64,000 nucleotides of DNA from Hydrogenispora ethanolica (GCF_004340685.1 NZ_SLUN01000025.1:1-64000); one strand, 5' to 3'. Numbered from the stretch's first letter, positions 52,145-61,194 are shown. The notes: generated by a model not told the origin, from the letters alone. Numbers and translations: made by a program.

Positions 52145-53374
52145 ATGGATTTTATCGACGACAAGATTGCCGAGCGTTTGGGGGGCAGGAATTTTGGCAA
52201 GTCCACCACGGTTTATAAGTTCGTCCGGATCAAGCAGGCCAAGCAAGAGGCGCGAGCCAGCAAACCCTTCCTCCCTTTAATCGACATGGGCGTCGGCGAA
52301 CCCGACCGGCCGGCCGACCCGCGCCTCGTCGCGGTGTTGGCCGAGGAAGCCGGAAAGCCGGAGAACCGCTGGTATTCGGATAACGGGATCGGCGAGTTTC
52401 AAGACGCGGCCGCCGGCTATATGGACCGGGTTTATGGCGTCAAGAATTTGACCCGCGCGAATATCATCCATGGCATCGGCTCCAAGCCGATCCTGGCCAT
52501 GCTGCCGCTGTGCCTGGTGAATCCGGGCGAGATCGCGCTGACCACCTTTCCCGGATATCCGGTGACCGCCACCTATACCCGGTACCTCGGCGGCGATACG
52601 TATCATCTGCCGTTGCTTCCCGAGAACCAGTTTTATCCCGACTTTTCGGCGATCCCCGCCCCGGTGTTGAAAAAGGCGAAACTCCTCTACATCAATTATC
52701 CCAACAATCCCACCGGCCAGGTGGCGACTCGTGAGTTTTATCAGAGCGTGGTGCGGTTCGCCCGCCAAAACAATATCTTTGTGATCTCCGATGCCGCCTA
52801 TGCCGCGCTGACCTTCGACGGGTATCAGCCTTTGAGTTTCTTGGCGGTGGACGGCGCCATGGATGTCGGAGTGGAAGTGCATTCGCTTTCCAAGGCTTTC
52901 AACATGACCGGCTGGCGGCTGGCCTTTGTGGCCGGCCATCCCCGGATCATTCAGGCCTACGGGACTGTCAAGGACAATACCGACTCCGGCCAGTTCCGCG
53001 CCATTCAAAAGGCCGGCATCTATGCGCTGCAGCATCCTGAGTTGACCGCGGCCAATTGCGAGCGGTATTCGCGCCGGCACAATCTGCTGGTGGCGGCACT
53101 GCGCGAGCTGGGCTTCGCGGCCCACAAGCCCAGGGGTTCGTTCTATTGTTACGTTCCGGCCCCCAAGGGAACCCGCTCGGGACTGGTCTTTGAGAACGCC
53201 GAGGCCGCCGCGGAGTACCTGATCAAGGAGGCGCTGATCTCCACGGTACCCTGGGACGACGCCGGAGCGTACCTCCGCTTCTCGGTGACCTTTGAAGCCG
53301 ATGGCGATGAGGCGGAAAAAAGGGTCATCGCCGCGGTCCGAGAGAGGCTGGGAAGGCTGGAACTGGTATTTTAG
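52145..53374 (+). CDS. dapL: LL-diaminopimelate aminotransferase
   Basis: A 409-residue aminotransferase whose N-terminus (IAERLGGRNFGKSTTVYKF, then LIDMGVGEPD) is characteristic of DapL. The PLP lysine is Lys250 in HSLSKAFNMTGWRLAF. INYPNNPTGQVA and DAAYAALTFDG bind cofactor. It converts tetrahydrodipicolinate directly to LL-diaminopimelate for lysine and cell-wall synthesis, bypassing the acyl intermediates. ATG with CGGAGG upstream. Confidence 0.93.
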   Translation: MDFIDDKIAERLGGRNFGKSTTVYKFVRIKQAKQEARASKPFLPLIDMGVGEPDRPADPRLVAVLAEEAGKPENRWYSDNGIGEFQDAAAGYMDRVYGVKNLTRANIIHGIGSKPILAMLPLCLVNPGEIALTTFPGYPVTATYTRYLGGDTYHLPLLPENQFYPDFSAIPAPVLKKAKLLYINYPNNPTGQVATREFYQSVVRFARQNNIFVISDAAYAALTFDGYQPLSFLAVDGAMDVGVEVHSLSKAFNMTGWRLAFVAGHPRIIQAYGTVKDNTDSGQFRAIQKAGIYALQHPELTAANCERYSRRHNLLVAALRELGFAAHKPRGSFYCYVPAPKGTRSGLVFENAEAAAEYLIKEALISTVPWDDAGAYLRFSVTFEADGDEAEKRVIAAVRERLGRLELVF

Positions 53375-53463
53375 GCTTGATAACTTGAAAGACAGAAACA
53401 GCAGTTTGATTTCAGGAAAAAGTCAATTGCCAAAAATGATACATCAAGAATGGAGCGTAACCC

Positions 53464-55638
53464 ATGTCCAAAACCCTGGTCCTGGCCGAGAAACCTTCGG
53501 TCGGCCGCGAAATCGCGAAGATCTTGCACTGCAACCAGCAGGGGAACGGCTGCCTGATCGGCCCCCGCTATATCGTCTCCTGGGCCCTCGGCCACCTGGT
53601 CACCCTGGCCGACCCGGAGGCCTACGACGACCGCTATAAGACCTGGAACCTCGAGGACCTGCCGATGCTCCCGGAGAAGATGGAGCTGGTGGTGATCCGC
53701 GAGACCGCCCGCCAGTTCAAGGCGGTCAAGGATTTGATGAAGCAGCCGGATCTCGACGAATTGGTCATCGCCACCGATGCCGGCCGCGAGGGCGAGCTGG
53801 TGGCCCGCTGGATCATTCAGAAAGCGGGTTGGCGCAAGCCCATTAAACGGCTGTGGATCTCCTCCCAGACCGAACGGGCCATCAAGGAAGGCTTTCAAAA
53901 TCTCAAGCCGGGCCGGGAGTATGAGCGACTATACGCCGCCGCCGAATGCCGGGCCGAGGCCGACTGGCTGGTGGGACTGAATGTCACCCGGGCGCTCACC
54001 TGCAAATACAATGCCCAACTCTCGGCCGGCCGGGTTCAGACCCCGACCCTGGCCCTGGTGGTGGAGCGGGAGAACGAGATCAAGCGGTTCGTGCCCAAAG
54101 CGTATTGGACCGTGCAAGCCGCGGCGGGAGGCTTCAACCTGCAATGGCGGGACGCCAATGGCCAGACCCGGCTCTTCGATAAAGGGCGGGCCGAGGCGCT
54201 CGCCGCCAAAACCTCCGGCCAGACCGGGACCATTGTAGAGCTGAAAAAAGAAGCCAAGAAAGAACCGCCGCCCTTGGCCTATGACCTGACCGAGCTGCAG
54301 CGGGACGCCAACCGGCGGTACGGCTTCTCCGCCAAAACGACCTCCGCCGTGATGCAGCAGCTTTATGAGCGGCACAAGCTGGTGACCTATCCCCGGACCG
54401 ATTCCCGGTACTTGAGCGAGGATATCGTGCCGACCCTGCCCGAACGGCTGAAGGCCATTGCCACCGGGCCCTATGCCGAGCAAGCCCGGCGGATTCTGGG
54501 CCAGAAGCTGACGGTCACCAAGCGCCTGGTCGACAATGCCAAGGTCAGCGACCACCATGCCATCATCCCCACCGAAGAGCCGGTTTTCTTGAGCAAACTC
54601 AGCCCGGAGGAGACGAAGATCTATGATCTGATCGTCAAACGGTTTCTGGCGGTGCTTTCGCCGCCTTTCGAATATGAGCAGACCACTCTCAGGGTCGAGG
54701 CCGCCGGAGAGTTCTTCGCCGCCCAAGGCAAGAGCGTCAGGGCCAAAGGCTGGCGGGCGATGGAAGACGGCGGGGCCGCGCCGGATGAGGCCGGGGACGA
54801 CGAAGCGCCGGAGCAGTCCCTGCCCGAACTGCGCCAGGGGGAGCGGCTAAAGCTGCTCACCGTCAAAACGGTCGCCGGCACCACCAAGCCGCCGGCCCGC
54901 TATACCGAGGCGACCTTGCTCTCGGCCATGGAGCATCCGGGCAAGGGGATCGAGGACCGCGAGCTCCGGGAGGCCCTGGACAACAGCAGCGGGCTGGGCA
55001 CGCCGGCCACCCGGGCCGAGATCATCGAAAAACTGTTCAACTCCTTCTATATGGAGCGGCAAGGCAAGTCCATCGTTCCGACCTCCAAGGGCATCCAACT
55101 GATTGGCCTGGTCCCGCCGGAGCTGAGATCGGCCGAACTGACCGCCCAGTGGGAGCAGCAGTTGACCCAGATCAGCAAAGGCCGGGCCGAGCGGCGCCAA
55201 TTCATGGCCGGGATCCGCGACTATGCCGCCCGTCTGGTGACGACCGTGGCCGGCAGCGGCCAATCGTACCGGCATGATAACCTGACCCGCGTCAAATGCC
55301 CGGAATGCGGCAAATACCTGCTGCAAGTCAAAGGGAAGCGCGGCGAGATGCTGGTCTGTCAGGACCGGGAATGCGGCTACCGGCAGAACGTCTCGCTCAC
55401 CTCCAACGCCCGTTGCCCGCAGTGCCATAAGCAGCTGGAACTGCGCGGCGAAGGGGAAAACAAGATCTTCAGCTGCAGCTGCGGCTATCGCGAGAAGCTG
55501 TCCGCTTTCACCAAGCGCCGGGAAGAAGAGAAGGGCAAGGCCAATAAGCGCGAGGTGAATCAGTTCCTGAACCGGCAGCAGGACCAGGGTCCGCTCAATA
55601 CGGCGCTGGCTGAAGCATTGTCGAAGCTGAAGAAATGA
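53464..55638 (+). CDS. topB: DNA topoisomerase III (type IA)
   Basis: 724 residues. The TOPRIM domain is at the N-terminus (LVLAEKPSVGREIAKIL; VIATDAGREGELVARWI with the DxD-type metal residues replaced by the TopoIII-like DAGREGE). The catalytic tyrosine is Tyr309 in VTYPRTDSRYLSEDI. SAGRVQTPTLALVVERE is the typical gate motif. Two C-terminal zinc-ribbon-like segments (CPECGKYLLQVKG…CQDRECGY; CPQCHKQLEL…CSCGY) follow about residue 615. It decatenates replication and recombination intermediates. It heads a run with the GNAT and PhzF genes. Confidence 0.96.
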   Translation: MSKTLVLAEKPSVGREIAKILHCNQQGNGCLIGPRYIVSWALGHLVTLADPEAYDDRYKTWNLEDLPMLPEKMELVVIRETARQFKAVKDLMKQPDLDELVIATDAGREGELVARWIIQKAGWRKPIKRLWISSQTERAIKEGFQNLKPGREYERLYAAAECRAEADWLVGLNVTRALTCKYNAQLSAGRVQTPTLALVVERENEIKRFVPKAYWTVQAAAGGFNLQWRDANGQTRLFDKGRAEALAAKTSGQTGTIVELKKEAKKEPPPLAYDLTELQRDANRRYGFSAKTTSAVMQQLYERHKLVTYPRTDSRYLSEDIVPTLPERLKAIATGPYAEQARRILGQKLTVTKRLVDNAKVSDHHAIIPTEEPVFLSKLSPEETKIYDLIVKRFLAVLSPPFEYEQTTLRVEAAGEFFAAQGKSVRAKGWRAMEDGGAAPDEAGDDEAPEQSLPELRQGERLKLLTVKTVAGTTKPPARYTEATLLSAMEHPGKGIEDRELREALDNSSGLGTPATRAEIIEKLFNSFYMERQGKSIVPTSKGIQLIGLVPPELRSAELTAQWEQQLTQISKGRAERRQFMAGIRDYAARLVTTVAGSGQSYRHDNLTRVKCPECGKYLLQVKGKRGEMLVCQDRECGYRQNVSLTSNARCPQCHKQLELRGEGENKIFSCSCGYREKLSAFTKRREEEKGKANKREVNQFLNRQQDQGPLNTALAEALSKLKK

Positions 55639-55704
55639 TGGCTTTTTATTCTCACGCCATTGGTAAGAATCCGATGATGACCGAAAGAAAGAAGGTGCGT
55701 CCCG

Positions 55705-56217
55705 CTGATCGAGTTAGCCTATGAGCCGTTCAAGCCCGGAGAAGAACAGCTTATCTACGAGCTGGTCATGAAGGTCTTCGACAAGTTCGTGGCTCCGGAT
55801 TATGTCGCACAGGGACGGCGGACCTTCCAAGAGTATGTGGCGTCCGCCAAAATCCGGGAGCGGTACGATGGCGGCGCCGACCGGGTCTGGACAGCCAAGG
55901 CTGGCCCGGAGCTCGTCGGCGTCATCGCCCTGCGCGAGGAGAAACACATTTCGCTCTTATTCGTGGCCGAAGCGTGGCAGCGGCGGGGGATCGCCCGCGG
56001 ACTGGTCGGGCGGGCAATCCGGGAGCTGGAGACGCGCCCCGGGGCTGCCCGGCAGCTGACGGTCAATTCATCCCCGTATGCGGTTACCGTCTACGAAAAG
56101 CTGGGCTTCCAGAAACTCGGGGCGGAACAGGAACGGGACGGCATCCGCTTTGTACCGATGAAGGCCGATCTGGGGAGCCGGGGAGCGGGGGATCCGGATC
56201 CCGGGCCGGGAAGATGA
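55705..56217 (+). CDS. GNAT family N-acetyltransferase, probable CTG start
   Basis: About 170 residues. The acetyl-CoA-binding segment is LLFVAEAWQRRGIARGLVGRAI (about 90-112), and VNSSPYAVTVYEKLGFQKLG is the C-terminal GNAT motif. The first ATG in frame is at 55768, but the frame before it reads IELAYEPFKPGEEQLIYELV, which fits the start of GNAT domains. No ATG, GTG or TTG lies between the stop at 55678 and 55768. CTG at 55705 with GAAGG about 9 bp upstream is the best candidate. The substrate is unknown. Confidence 0.8.
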   Translation: MIELAYEPFKPGEEQLIYELVMKVFDKFVAPDYVAQGRRTFQEYVASAKIRERYDGGADRVWTAKAGPELVGVIALREEKHISLLFVAEAWQRRGIARGLVGRAIRELETRPGAARQLTVNSSPYAVTVYEKLGFQKLGAEQERDGIRFVPMKADLGSRGAGDPDPGPGR

Positions 56218-56244
56218 TGTCAGCTTCAATCGAAGGAGAATCCA

Positions 56245-57147
56245 TTGCGGAAAGAATTTTTGGTCGTCAATAGTTTCGCGGAACAGGCCTTCGGCGGGAA
56301 TCCCGCGGCGGTGCTGCCCGATGCTTCCGGTTTGACTGACGCGCAAATGCAGGCCATTGCCAGACAGCTGAATCTGGTGGAGACGGTTTTTGTCCTTCCG
56401 GCGGCCGAAACCGGCGCCGATCTGCGCTTCCGCTATTTCACCCCGGTTCAGGAACTCCCGGTGGCGGGTCATCCCACCGTGGCCGCAGTTCTGGCGCTGA
56501 TCGAGCAGGGGCGGCTCCCGATGGCCGCAGACCGGGATTACCGGATCCGGACTGGGGCGGGGATTCAACGGGTGACCGTCGCCCGAAACGAGCGGGGTCC
56601 GGTGGTGGTCATGGAACAGCCGCGGCCGGAATTTTTGCCGCCCCTGGATGACCGGGCCGCCGTCGCTGAACTCTTCGGATTGCGGTTGGAAGATCTCCTG
56701 CCCGACCTGCCGGTCCAGCCGGTCCATACCGGGCTGGGCCATCTCATCGTCCCGCTGCGGACGCTCGAGGCATTGTTCCGGGCGGAACGGCGGATCCTCC
56801 CGCTAAAGAGTTTCTGCGCCGGACTGGGCATCCGCGAGGCGCAGCTGTTCACCCCGGAAACGCTCGACCCCCAAAAGGACCTGCATACCCGCAACATTTG
56901 TCCGCGCGAAGGCCTGGAGGATCCCGGCTGTGGCGTGGGCAACGGCGCCTTGGGCGCTTATCTGCTCAGGCACTATTACCGCGGCGAAACCGCGATCCGG
57001 CTCCGGGCGGAGCAGGGGAATATCGTCAATATGCCTTGCGTCATCGAGATTCATGCCCAAAGGAGCCAGGACGGCATTCGGGTGTCCATCGGCGGCAACG
57101 GCCGCTTGATGATCCGGGGGGAATTTTACCTGGATCAGCCGGAGTAG
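56245..57147 (+). CDS. PhzF family isomerase/epimerase
   Basis: A 300-residue PhzF-fold protein (diaminopimelate-epimerase-like). It has VVNSFAEQAFGGNPAAVLP at the N-terminus, ARQLNLVETVFVLP with the family glutamate, FTPVQELPVAGHPTVAAV and GCGVGNGALGAYL. PhzF isomerises a phenazine precursor, but most relatives have unknown substrates and no phenazine genes occur here. TTG start with GAAGGAG upstream. It follows the GNAT gene by 27 bp, with the 21-bp array 4 right behind. Confidence 0.9.
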   Translation: MRKEFLVVNSFAEQAFGGNPAAVLPDASGLTDAQMQAIARQLNLVETVFVLPAAETGADLRFRYFTPVQELPVAGHPTVAAVLALIEQGRLPMAADRDYRIRTGAGIQRVTVARNERGPVVVMEQPRPEFLPPLDDRAAVAELFGLRLEDLLPDLPVQPVHTGLGHLIVPLRTLEALFRAERRILPLKSFCAGLGIREAQLFTPETLDPQKDLHTRNICPREGLEDPGCGVGNGALGAYLLRHYYRGETAIRLRAEQGNIVNMPCVIEIHAQRSQDGIRVSIGGNGRLMIRGEFYLDQPE

Positions 57148-57158
57148 CCCGGCGAGTT

Positions 57159-57347
57159 GTTCCGAAGCTCCGGGACGAACCGCCGAAGTCCCGGGAAGGC
57201 CGTCCGGAGCACCCGGCGGATCGTCCGAGGCTTGCGGACGAGCGCCTCAGCCCCGCGGAGGCCCTTCCGGAGCGCCCGGAGCATCTTTCGAAGTCGATGT
57301 CGGCCTTTCCGGAGGCTTCGGACCCCGTTCCGCCGGACCGGGAAGGA
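57159..57347. repeat. Diverged 21-bp-period array 4, nine units
   Basis: Units start at 57159, 57180, 57201, 57222, 57243, 57264, 57285, 57306 and 57327. The loose consensus is TCCGRRGC-nCCCGG, a small imperfect palindrome per unit. Units are about 55-70% alike by eye. The open frame encodes Arg/Ser-rich heptads but has no start support. Decayed units may continue to about 57410. Together with 57348-57470 it fills the gap; nothing else is seen there. Confidence 0.8.
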
Positions 57348-57470
57348 GTGACGGGGAAGAAGCCTCCGGATCCCGGGCTCCTCGCGGCGGATTTTCCGCC
57401 GGTATTAGTTCAACCAATTTCCCGGATGAGCCGTACGGAATGCCTTTTGGTTCCGGCCGGACGGTGAATC

Positions 57471-57611
57471 CTAGGGTTCCTCTTTTGGCGGGCGCTTCAG
57501 CGCGGCCCAGAGCAACAGCCGGGCCACGCCATAAAAGAGGATGAGCACCAGAAAAACGCCGGCCATGCCGTAGAGGGTGGCCAGGAGGCCTCTCACCAAA
57601 TTTTCCTGCAT
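57471..57611 (-). CDS. 46-residue single-span membrane protein, OadG-like
   Basis: A short gene. ATG at 57611 has AGGAAGGTGA about 6 bp upstream; stop at 57471. The protein has an amphipathic start (MQENLVRGLLATLYG), one membrane span (MAGVFLVLILFYGVARLLLWAAL) and a basic/acidic tail (KRPPKEEP). It follows oadB on the same strand after 88 bp. Size, topology and context match small gamma (OadG) subunits of sodium-pumping decarboxylases, which anchor the complex. A second gamma-like protein is encoded at 59.0 kb, so this would be an additional one; the homology itself is unproven. Confidence 0.75.
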   Translation of the reverse strand: MQENLVRGLLATLYGMAGVFLVLILFYGVARLLLWAALKRPPKEEP

Positions 57612-57644
57612 CGTCTCACCTTCCTATATCTGATCAGCAGCTAC

Positions 57645-57673
57645 GCATCATGTCCCGAAAGCCGGCCATGATG
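57645..57673. repeat. Small hairpin repeat, copy 2 (first at 8185)
   Basis: CATCATG and CATGATG flank TCCCGAAAGCCGGC. It lies between oadB and the 46-aa gene. Only a few bases of the middle differ from copy 1. Confidence 0.6.
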
Positions 57674-57698
57674 AAGTGATTAACGGATTGATTTCGTC

Positions 57699-58817
57699 CT
57701 ATCGTAACAAAAGCGCCGGGATGATCGCCAGCAGCAAGCCGCCGGCCACCACCGAGCCGAGCTGTCCGGCGACATTGGCGCTGACCGCCTGCATCAAGAC
57801 GAAGTTGGTCGGGTCTTCCTGCTGGGCCAGGCGCTGAATCACCCGGGCGGACATGGGAAAGGCCGAGATCCCGGCGGCGCCGATCATCGGATTGACTTTT
57901 TGCTTCAAGAAAAGATTGAGGCCCTGGGCGAACCAGACTCCACCGGCAGTGTCAAAAACGAAGGCCACCGCGCCCATGGCCATGATCAGCAAGGTCTTGT
58001 AGTTCAGGAAATGCAGCGCCTCCATGGACGAACCGATGGTGATCCCCAGGAGGATGGTCACCAGGTTGGCCAGCTCATGCTGGGCGGTCTTGGAGAGCCG
58101 GTCCAGCACGCCGCATTCCCGGATCAGGTTGCCGAACATCAACGAGCCCACCAGGGCGACGCTGATCGGCGCGAAGATGCCGGCGATCAGCGTGACCAGG
58201 ATCGGGAAAAGGATCTTGACGATCTGCGGAACTTGTCCCTGCCGGGGCGATTCCATCCGGATCAGCCTCTCCTGGCGGCTGGTCAGAAATTTGATCACCG
58301 GCGGCTGGATGATGGGAACCAGCGACATGTAGGAATAGGCCGCCACCGAGATCGGCGCCAGCAGATTCTTGGCGAACTTGGTGGCCACGTAGATGGAGGT
58401 CGGGCCGTCGGCGGCGCCGATGATGCCGATGGCGGCGGCCTCTTTCAGGCTGAAGCCGCAGACGATCGCGATGAGCATCGTGGCGAAGATGCCGAACTGG
58501 GCCGCGGCGCCGAAGAAGAGCATGAACGGGTTCTGCAGCAGCGGGCCGAAATCGATCATCGCGCCCACCGCGATGAAAATCAGCACCGGGAAGAGCTCCG
58601 ATTCAATGCAGGTCTTGTACAGAAGGGTCAAAAATCCGTCGGGCCCCACCGCCGAAGAGAACGGAATATTGGCCAGAATAGCCCCGAAACCGATGGGCAA
58701 CAGCAGCATCGGCTCGTAGTCCTTGGCAATCGCCAGATAAATGAGGAGACCGGCGAGTAGAAACATGATCAGATTCCCCATACTAAGATGGGTGAGGCCG
58801 ATGAAAAGATCAGACAT
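57699..58817 (-). CDS. oadB: Sodium-translocating decarboxylase, beta subunit
   Basis: A 372-residue integral membrane protein with about nine spans and the family motif GIIGAADGPTSIYVA; Asp137 corresponds to the sodium-coupling aspartate. GAMIDFGPLLQNP and GLTVGSSMEA-like GITIGSSMEALHF are further signatures. It decarboxylates carboxybiotin and uses the energy to pump Na+ outward. Partners (gamma, biotin carrier, carboxyltransferase) are encoded divergently from 59.0 kb. Oxaloacetate is the most likely substrate since the carboxyltransferase is of the OadA type. ATG with GGAGG 7 bp upstream. Confidence 0.95.
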   Translation of the reverse strand: MSDLFIGLTHLSMGNLIMFLLAGLLIYLAIAKDYEPMLLLPIGFGAILANIPFSSAVGPDGFLTLLYKTCIESELFPVLIFIAVGAMIDFGPLLQNPFMLFFGAAAQFGIFATMLIAIVCGFSLKEAAAIGIIGAADGPTSIYVATKFAKNLLAPISVAAYSYMSLVPIIQPPVIKFLTSRQERLIRMESPRQGQVPQIVKILFPILVTLIAGIFAPISVALVGSLMFGNLIRECGVLDRLSKTAQHELANLVTILLGITIGSSMEALHFLNYKTLLIMAMGAVAFVFDTAGGVWFAQGLNLFLKQKVNPMIGAAGISAFPMSARVIQRLAQQEDPTNFVLMQAVSANVAGQLGSVVAGGLLLAIIPALLLR

Positions 58818-58936
58818 GGTAACCTCCGCCGCGAAATTTACGGAAACCTAAATTTAATTTATCATAAGAATCGCAGGCTGTCATCAGAAGTCGCCGATAA
58901 ATTTCCAATAAACGGGGTCACGGCTCCATAAACAGC

Positions 58937-58965
58937 TTGCGCCGGTCGCGGGATCTGAGTATAGT
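58937..58965 (+). promoter_or_regulatory. Promoter of the oadG-BCCP-oadA operon
   Basis: TTGCGC (58937-58942), 17-bp spacer, TATAGT (58960-58965), about 70 bp before the first gene. Confidence 0.55.
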
Positions 58966-59034
58966 TAAAGTGTACCGCCCCGGGATATCGTATACGATTC
59001 CAGCCAATCATAGGGAATAAAGCGAGGAATCCGA

Positions 59035-59301
59035 ATGAGACAGGAAATTTTTCAGTGGACGGTTTTGGTTTGCTGCGGGGTGTCCGCCGTTTGTTTGGTG
59101 ATGCTGCTGGCCGGGGTGAACCGGCTCATCGAAGCGGTCGGCGCGTTGCAGCCTGGGAAGGAAACTCCGGCCGCGGCCCCGGCGGGCAACGCTCCGGATC
59201 CCGGCTGCTCCGAAGAGGAGCTGGCGGCGGTCATGGCGGTCATGGCCAAACTGTTGCCCGAGGAGAAACGGGCCACGATGAAGATTCGGGTGATTCCTTA
59301 A
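59035..59301 (+). CDS. OadG-like gamma subunit of the decarboxylase pump
   Basis: An 88-residue protein with one N-terminal span (FQWTVLVCCGVSAVCLVMLLAGV), an Ala/Pro-rich linker (about 42-57) and a C-terminal acidic/hydrophobic segment (SEEELAAVMAVMAKLLPEE). That tail resembles the C-terminal part of OadG family proteins. It would anchor the carboxyltransferase to oadB. It is the first gene of the plus-strand group, 81 bp before the biotin carrier gene. Confidence 0.8.
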   Translation: MRQEIFQWTVLVCCGVSAVCLVMLLAGVNRLIEAVGALQPGKETPAAAPAGNAPDPGCSEEELAAVMAVMAKLLPEEKRATMKIRVIP

Positions 59302-59382
59302 TACTCTAATATCGTCGGAGATATCGGACAAGCCGGCGCGATTCATCAATCGCGGGTTCGCGATGCGAATGGAGGTCATTGG

Positions 59383-59790
59383 ATGCAGAGTTTTCGAGTT
59401 ACTGTCAATGGCAAGATATTTGAGGTGACGGTCGAAGAGACTGGCGCGGCCCAAGCCCATGTGGAGCGCGTCGCCAGCGAGGCTTCGGCAGTCTCCGAAG
59501 TGGCGCCCCCTCCCGGTCCGGCGCAGCCTGCCATTGGACCGGCGGAGCCGGCGGAAACTGCAATCGAGGCGGGCGATCAGACGGTGACCGCCCCTTTGGC
59601 GGGCACGATCCTTTCGATCAAGGTCCAGCCCGGGCAGGCGGTCCGCTACGGCCAGGTGTTGCTGACGCTGGAAGCTTTGAAGATGGAGAATGAGATCGTG
59701 GCTCCTCAAGCCGGAACTGTCAAAGCCATCCGGGTCAATGAGGGTTCCAGCGTCAACGTGGGAGACGCGATGATCATCCTCCGCTCGTAA
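59383..59790 (+). CDS. Biotin carboxyl carrier protein
   Basis: A 135-residue carrier. The N-terminal segment MQSFRVTVNGKIFEVTVEE is typical of decarboxylase carriers, followed by a Pro/Ala-rich flexible linker (about 30-63) and the biotinyl domain. The biotinylated residue is Lys100 in EALKMENEI. It shuttles the carboxyl group from the carboxyltransferase to OadB. ATG with GGAGG upstream; the oadA gene follows after 37 bp. Confidence 0.93.
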   Translation: MQSFRVTVNGKIFEVTVEETGAAQAHVERVASEASAVSEVAPPPGPAQPAIGPAEPAETAIEAGDQTVTAPLAGTILSIKVQPGQAVRYGQVLLTLEALKMENEIVAPQAGTVKAIRVNEGSSVNVGDAMIILRS

Positions 59791-59827
59791 GCCGCTGCGG
59801 ACAGGACGGAAGGGAGAGGTGACGAGT

Positions 59828-61174
59828 ATGGCGGGACCGGTTCGAATTACCGAGACCATCTTTCGGGATGCCCACCAATCGCTGTGGGCGACCCGGATGA
59901 AGACCGAAGAGATGATGGCGGTGGCCGAGGCCCTCGACGAGGTGGGATACTATTCGCTGGAGGCCTGGGGCGGCGCCACCTTCGACAGCGCGCTCCGTTT
60001 TCTCAAGGAGGACCCTTGGGTCCGGCTGCGCCGCCTCCGGGCGGTCATCCGGAAGACGCCCCTCCAGATGTTGCTGCGGGGTCAGAATATTCTGGGGTAC
60101 CGGCATTACCCGGATGAAGTGGTCCGGGAATTCTGCCGCCGGGCGGTGGATAACGGCATCGGGATCATCCGGGTCTTTGACGCTTTGAATGATATTCGCA
60201 ACATGGAGACGGCGATCCGCGCCTCGAAGGAGGCCGGGGCCCATGTCCAGGGGACGGTGGTCTATACCGTCAGCCCGGTCCACGCTCCCGAAATCTTTGT
60301 CAAGTTGGCCGAGGAGTTGGTGGCCCTGGGCGCGGATTCGATCTGCATCAAGGACATGGCCGGACTGCTCAAGCCCTTTACCGCCGCGGCGCTGGTGAGC
60401 GCATTAAAGGCGGCCGTGCCGGTGCCGGTTCAGCTTCATGCCCATTATACCAGCGGGTTGGCTTCCATGACGTATCTTAAGGCTATCGAGGCCGGCGTGG
60501 ACGGCATCGACACCGCCCTCTCCGCACTGGCGCTGGGAACCTCGCAGCCGCCCACCGAAACGATGGTGGCCGCCCTCCAGGACACGCCCTATGATACCGG
60601 GCTGGACCTGAACCGCATCGCCCCGATTAACCAGTATTTTAAAGAGCTGCGCCAGAATTATCAGGCCATTGCCGCGCCCTTGGAAGTGGATACGGCGGTG
60701 CTCTCGTACCAGATCCCGGGCGGGATGATCTCCAACCTCCGAAATCAGCTGGCGGGCCAGAACGCGGCCCACCGCTACGAGGAAGTCTTGGCCGAAGTGC
60801 CGCGGGTCCGGGCCGAGCTGGGTTATCCGCCGCTGGTGACGCCGACCAGTCAAATGGTGGGCACCCAGGCGGTCCTGAATGTGCTGACCGGCAAGCGTTA
60901 CAGCGTCGTTCCCAAGGAGATCCGCGATTACGTCAAGGGATTGTATGGCCGGCCTCCGGCGCCGATCGATCCGGAGATCCGGCGGCTGATCATCGGCGAG
61001 GAAATGGCCATCGAACACCGTCCAGCGGACGATCTGCCGCCGCTCCTGGATGACGCCCGCAAAGCGATCCTCCCCTACTACCAGCAGGAGGAGGACGTCC
61101 TTTCGTATGTGCTCTTTCCCGAAGTGGCCCAGGAGTTTTTCAAAAAGCGGGCCGCGGCACAGCGCGGGGATTGA
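59828..61174 (+). CDS. oadA: Oxaloacetate decarboxylase alpha (carboxyltransferase) subunit
   Basis: About 448 residues, carboxyltransferase and conserved domain only; the biotin domain is a separate gene. ETIFRDAHQSLWATRM carries a metal ligand and substrate-binding residues, IRVFDALND and HAHYTSGLASMTYLKA complete the metal site, with the catalytic lysine in ICIKDMAGLL. It transfers the carboxyl group of oxaloacetate to biotin. The pyruvate carboxylase B subunit is closely related. The ATG at 59828 has GGGAGAGG about 9 bp upstream; a frame-compatible GTG at 59819 is possible. Confidence 0.93.
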   Translation: MAGPVRITETIFRDAHQSLWATRMKTEEMMAVAEALDEVGYYSLEAWGGATFDSALRFLKEDPWVRLRRLRAVIRKTPLQMLLRGQNILGYRHYPDEVVREFCRRAVDNGIGIIRVFDALNDIRNMETAIRASKEAGAHVQGTVVYTVSPVHAPEIFVKLAEELVALGADSICIKDMAGLLKPFTAAALVSALKAAVPVPVQLHAHYTSGLASMTYLKAIEAGVDGIDTALSALALGTSQPPTETMVAALQDTPYDTGLDLNRIAPINQYFKELRQNYQAIAAPLEVDTAVLSYQIPGGMISNLRNQLAGQNAAHRYEEVLAEVPRVRAELGYPPLVTPTSQMVGTQAVLNVLTGKRYSVVPKEIRDYVKGLYGRPPAPIDPEIRRLIIGEEMAIEHRPADDLPPLLDDARKAILPYYQQEEDVLSYVLFPEVAQEFFKKRAAAQRGD

Positions 61175-61194
61175 GAGATCGATTGTTGTGGAAG

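Noticed and set aside
56245-57147. Phenazine biosynthesis gene
   Set aside because: PhzF-fold proteins are widespread, and no other phz gene is present.
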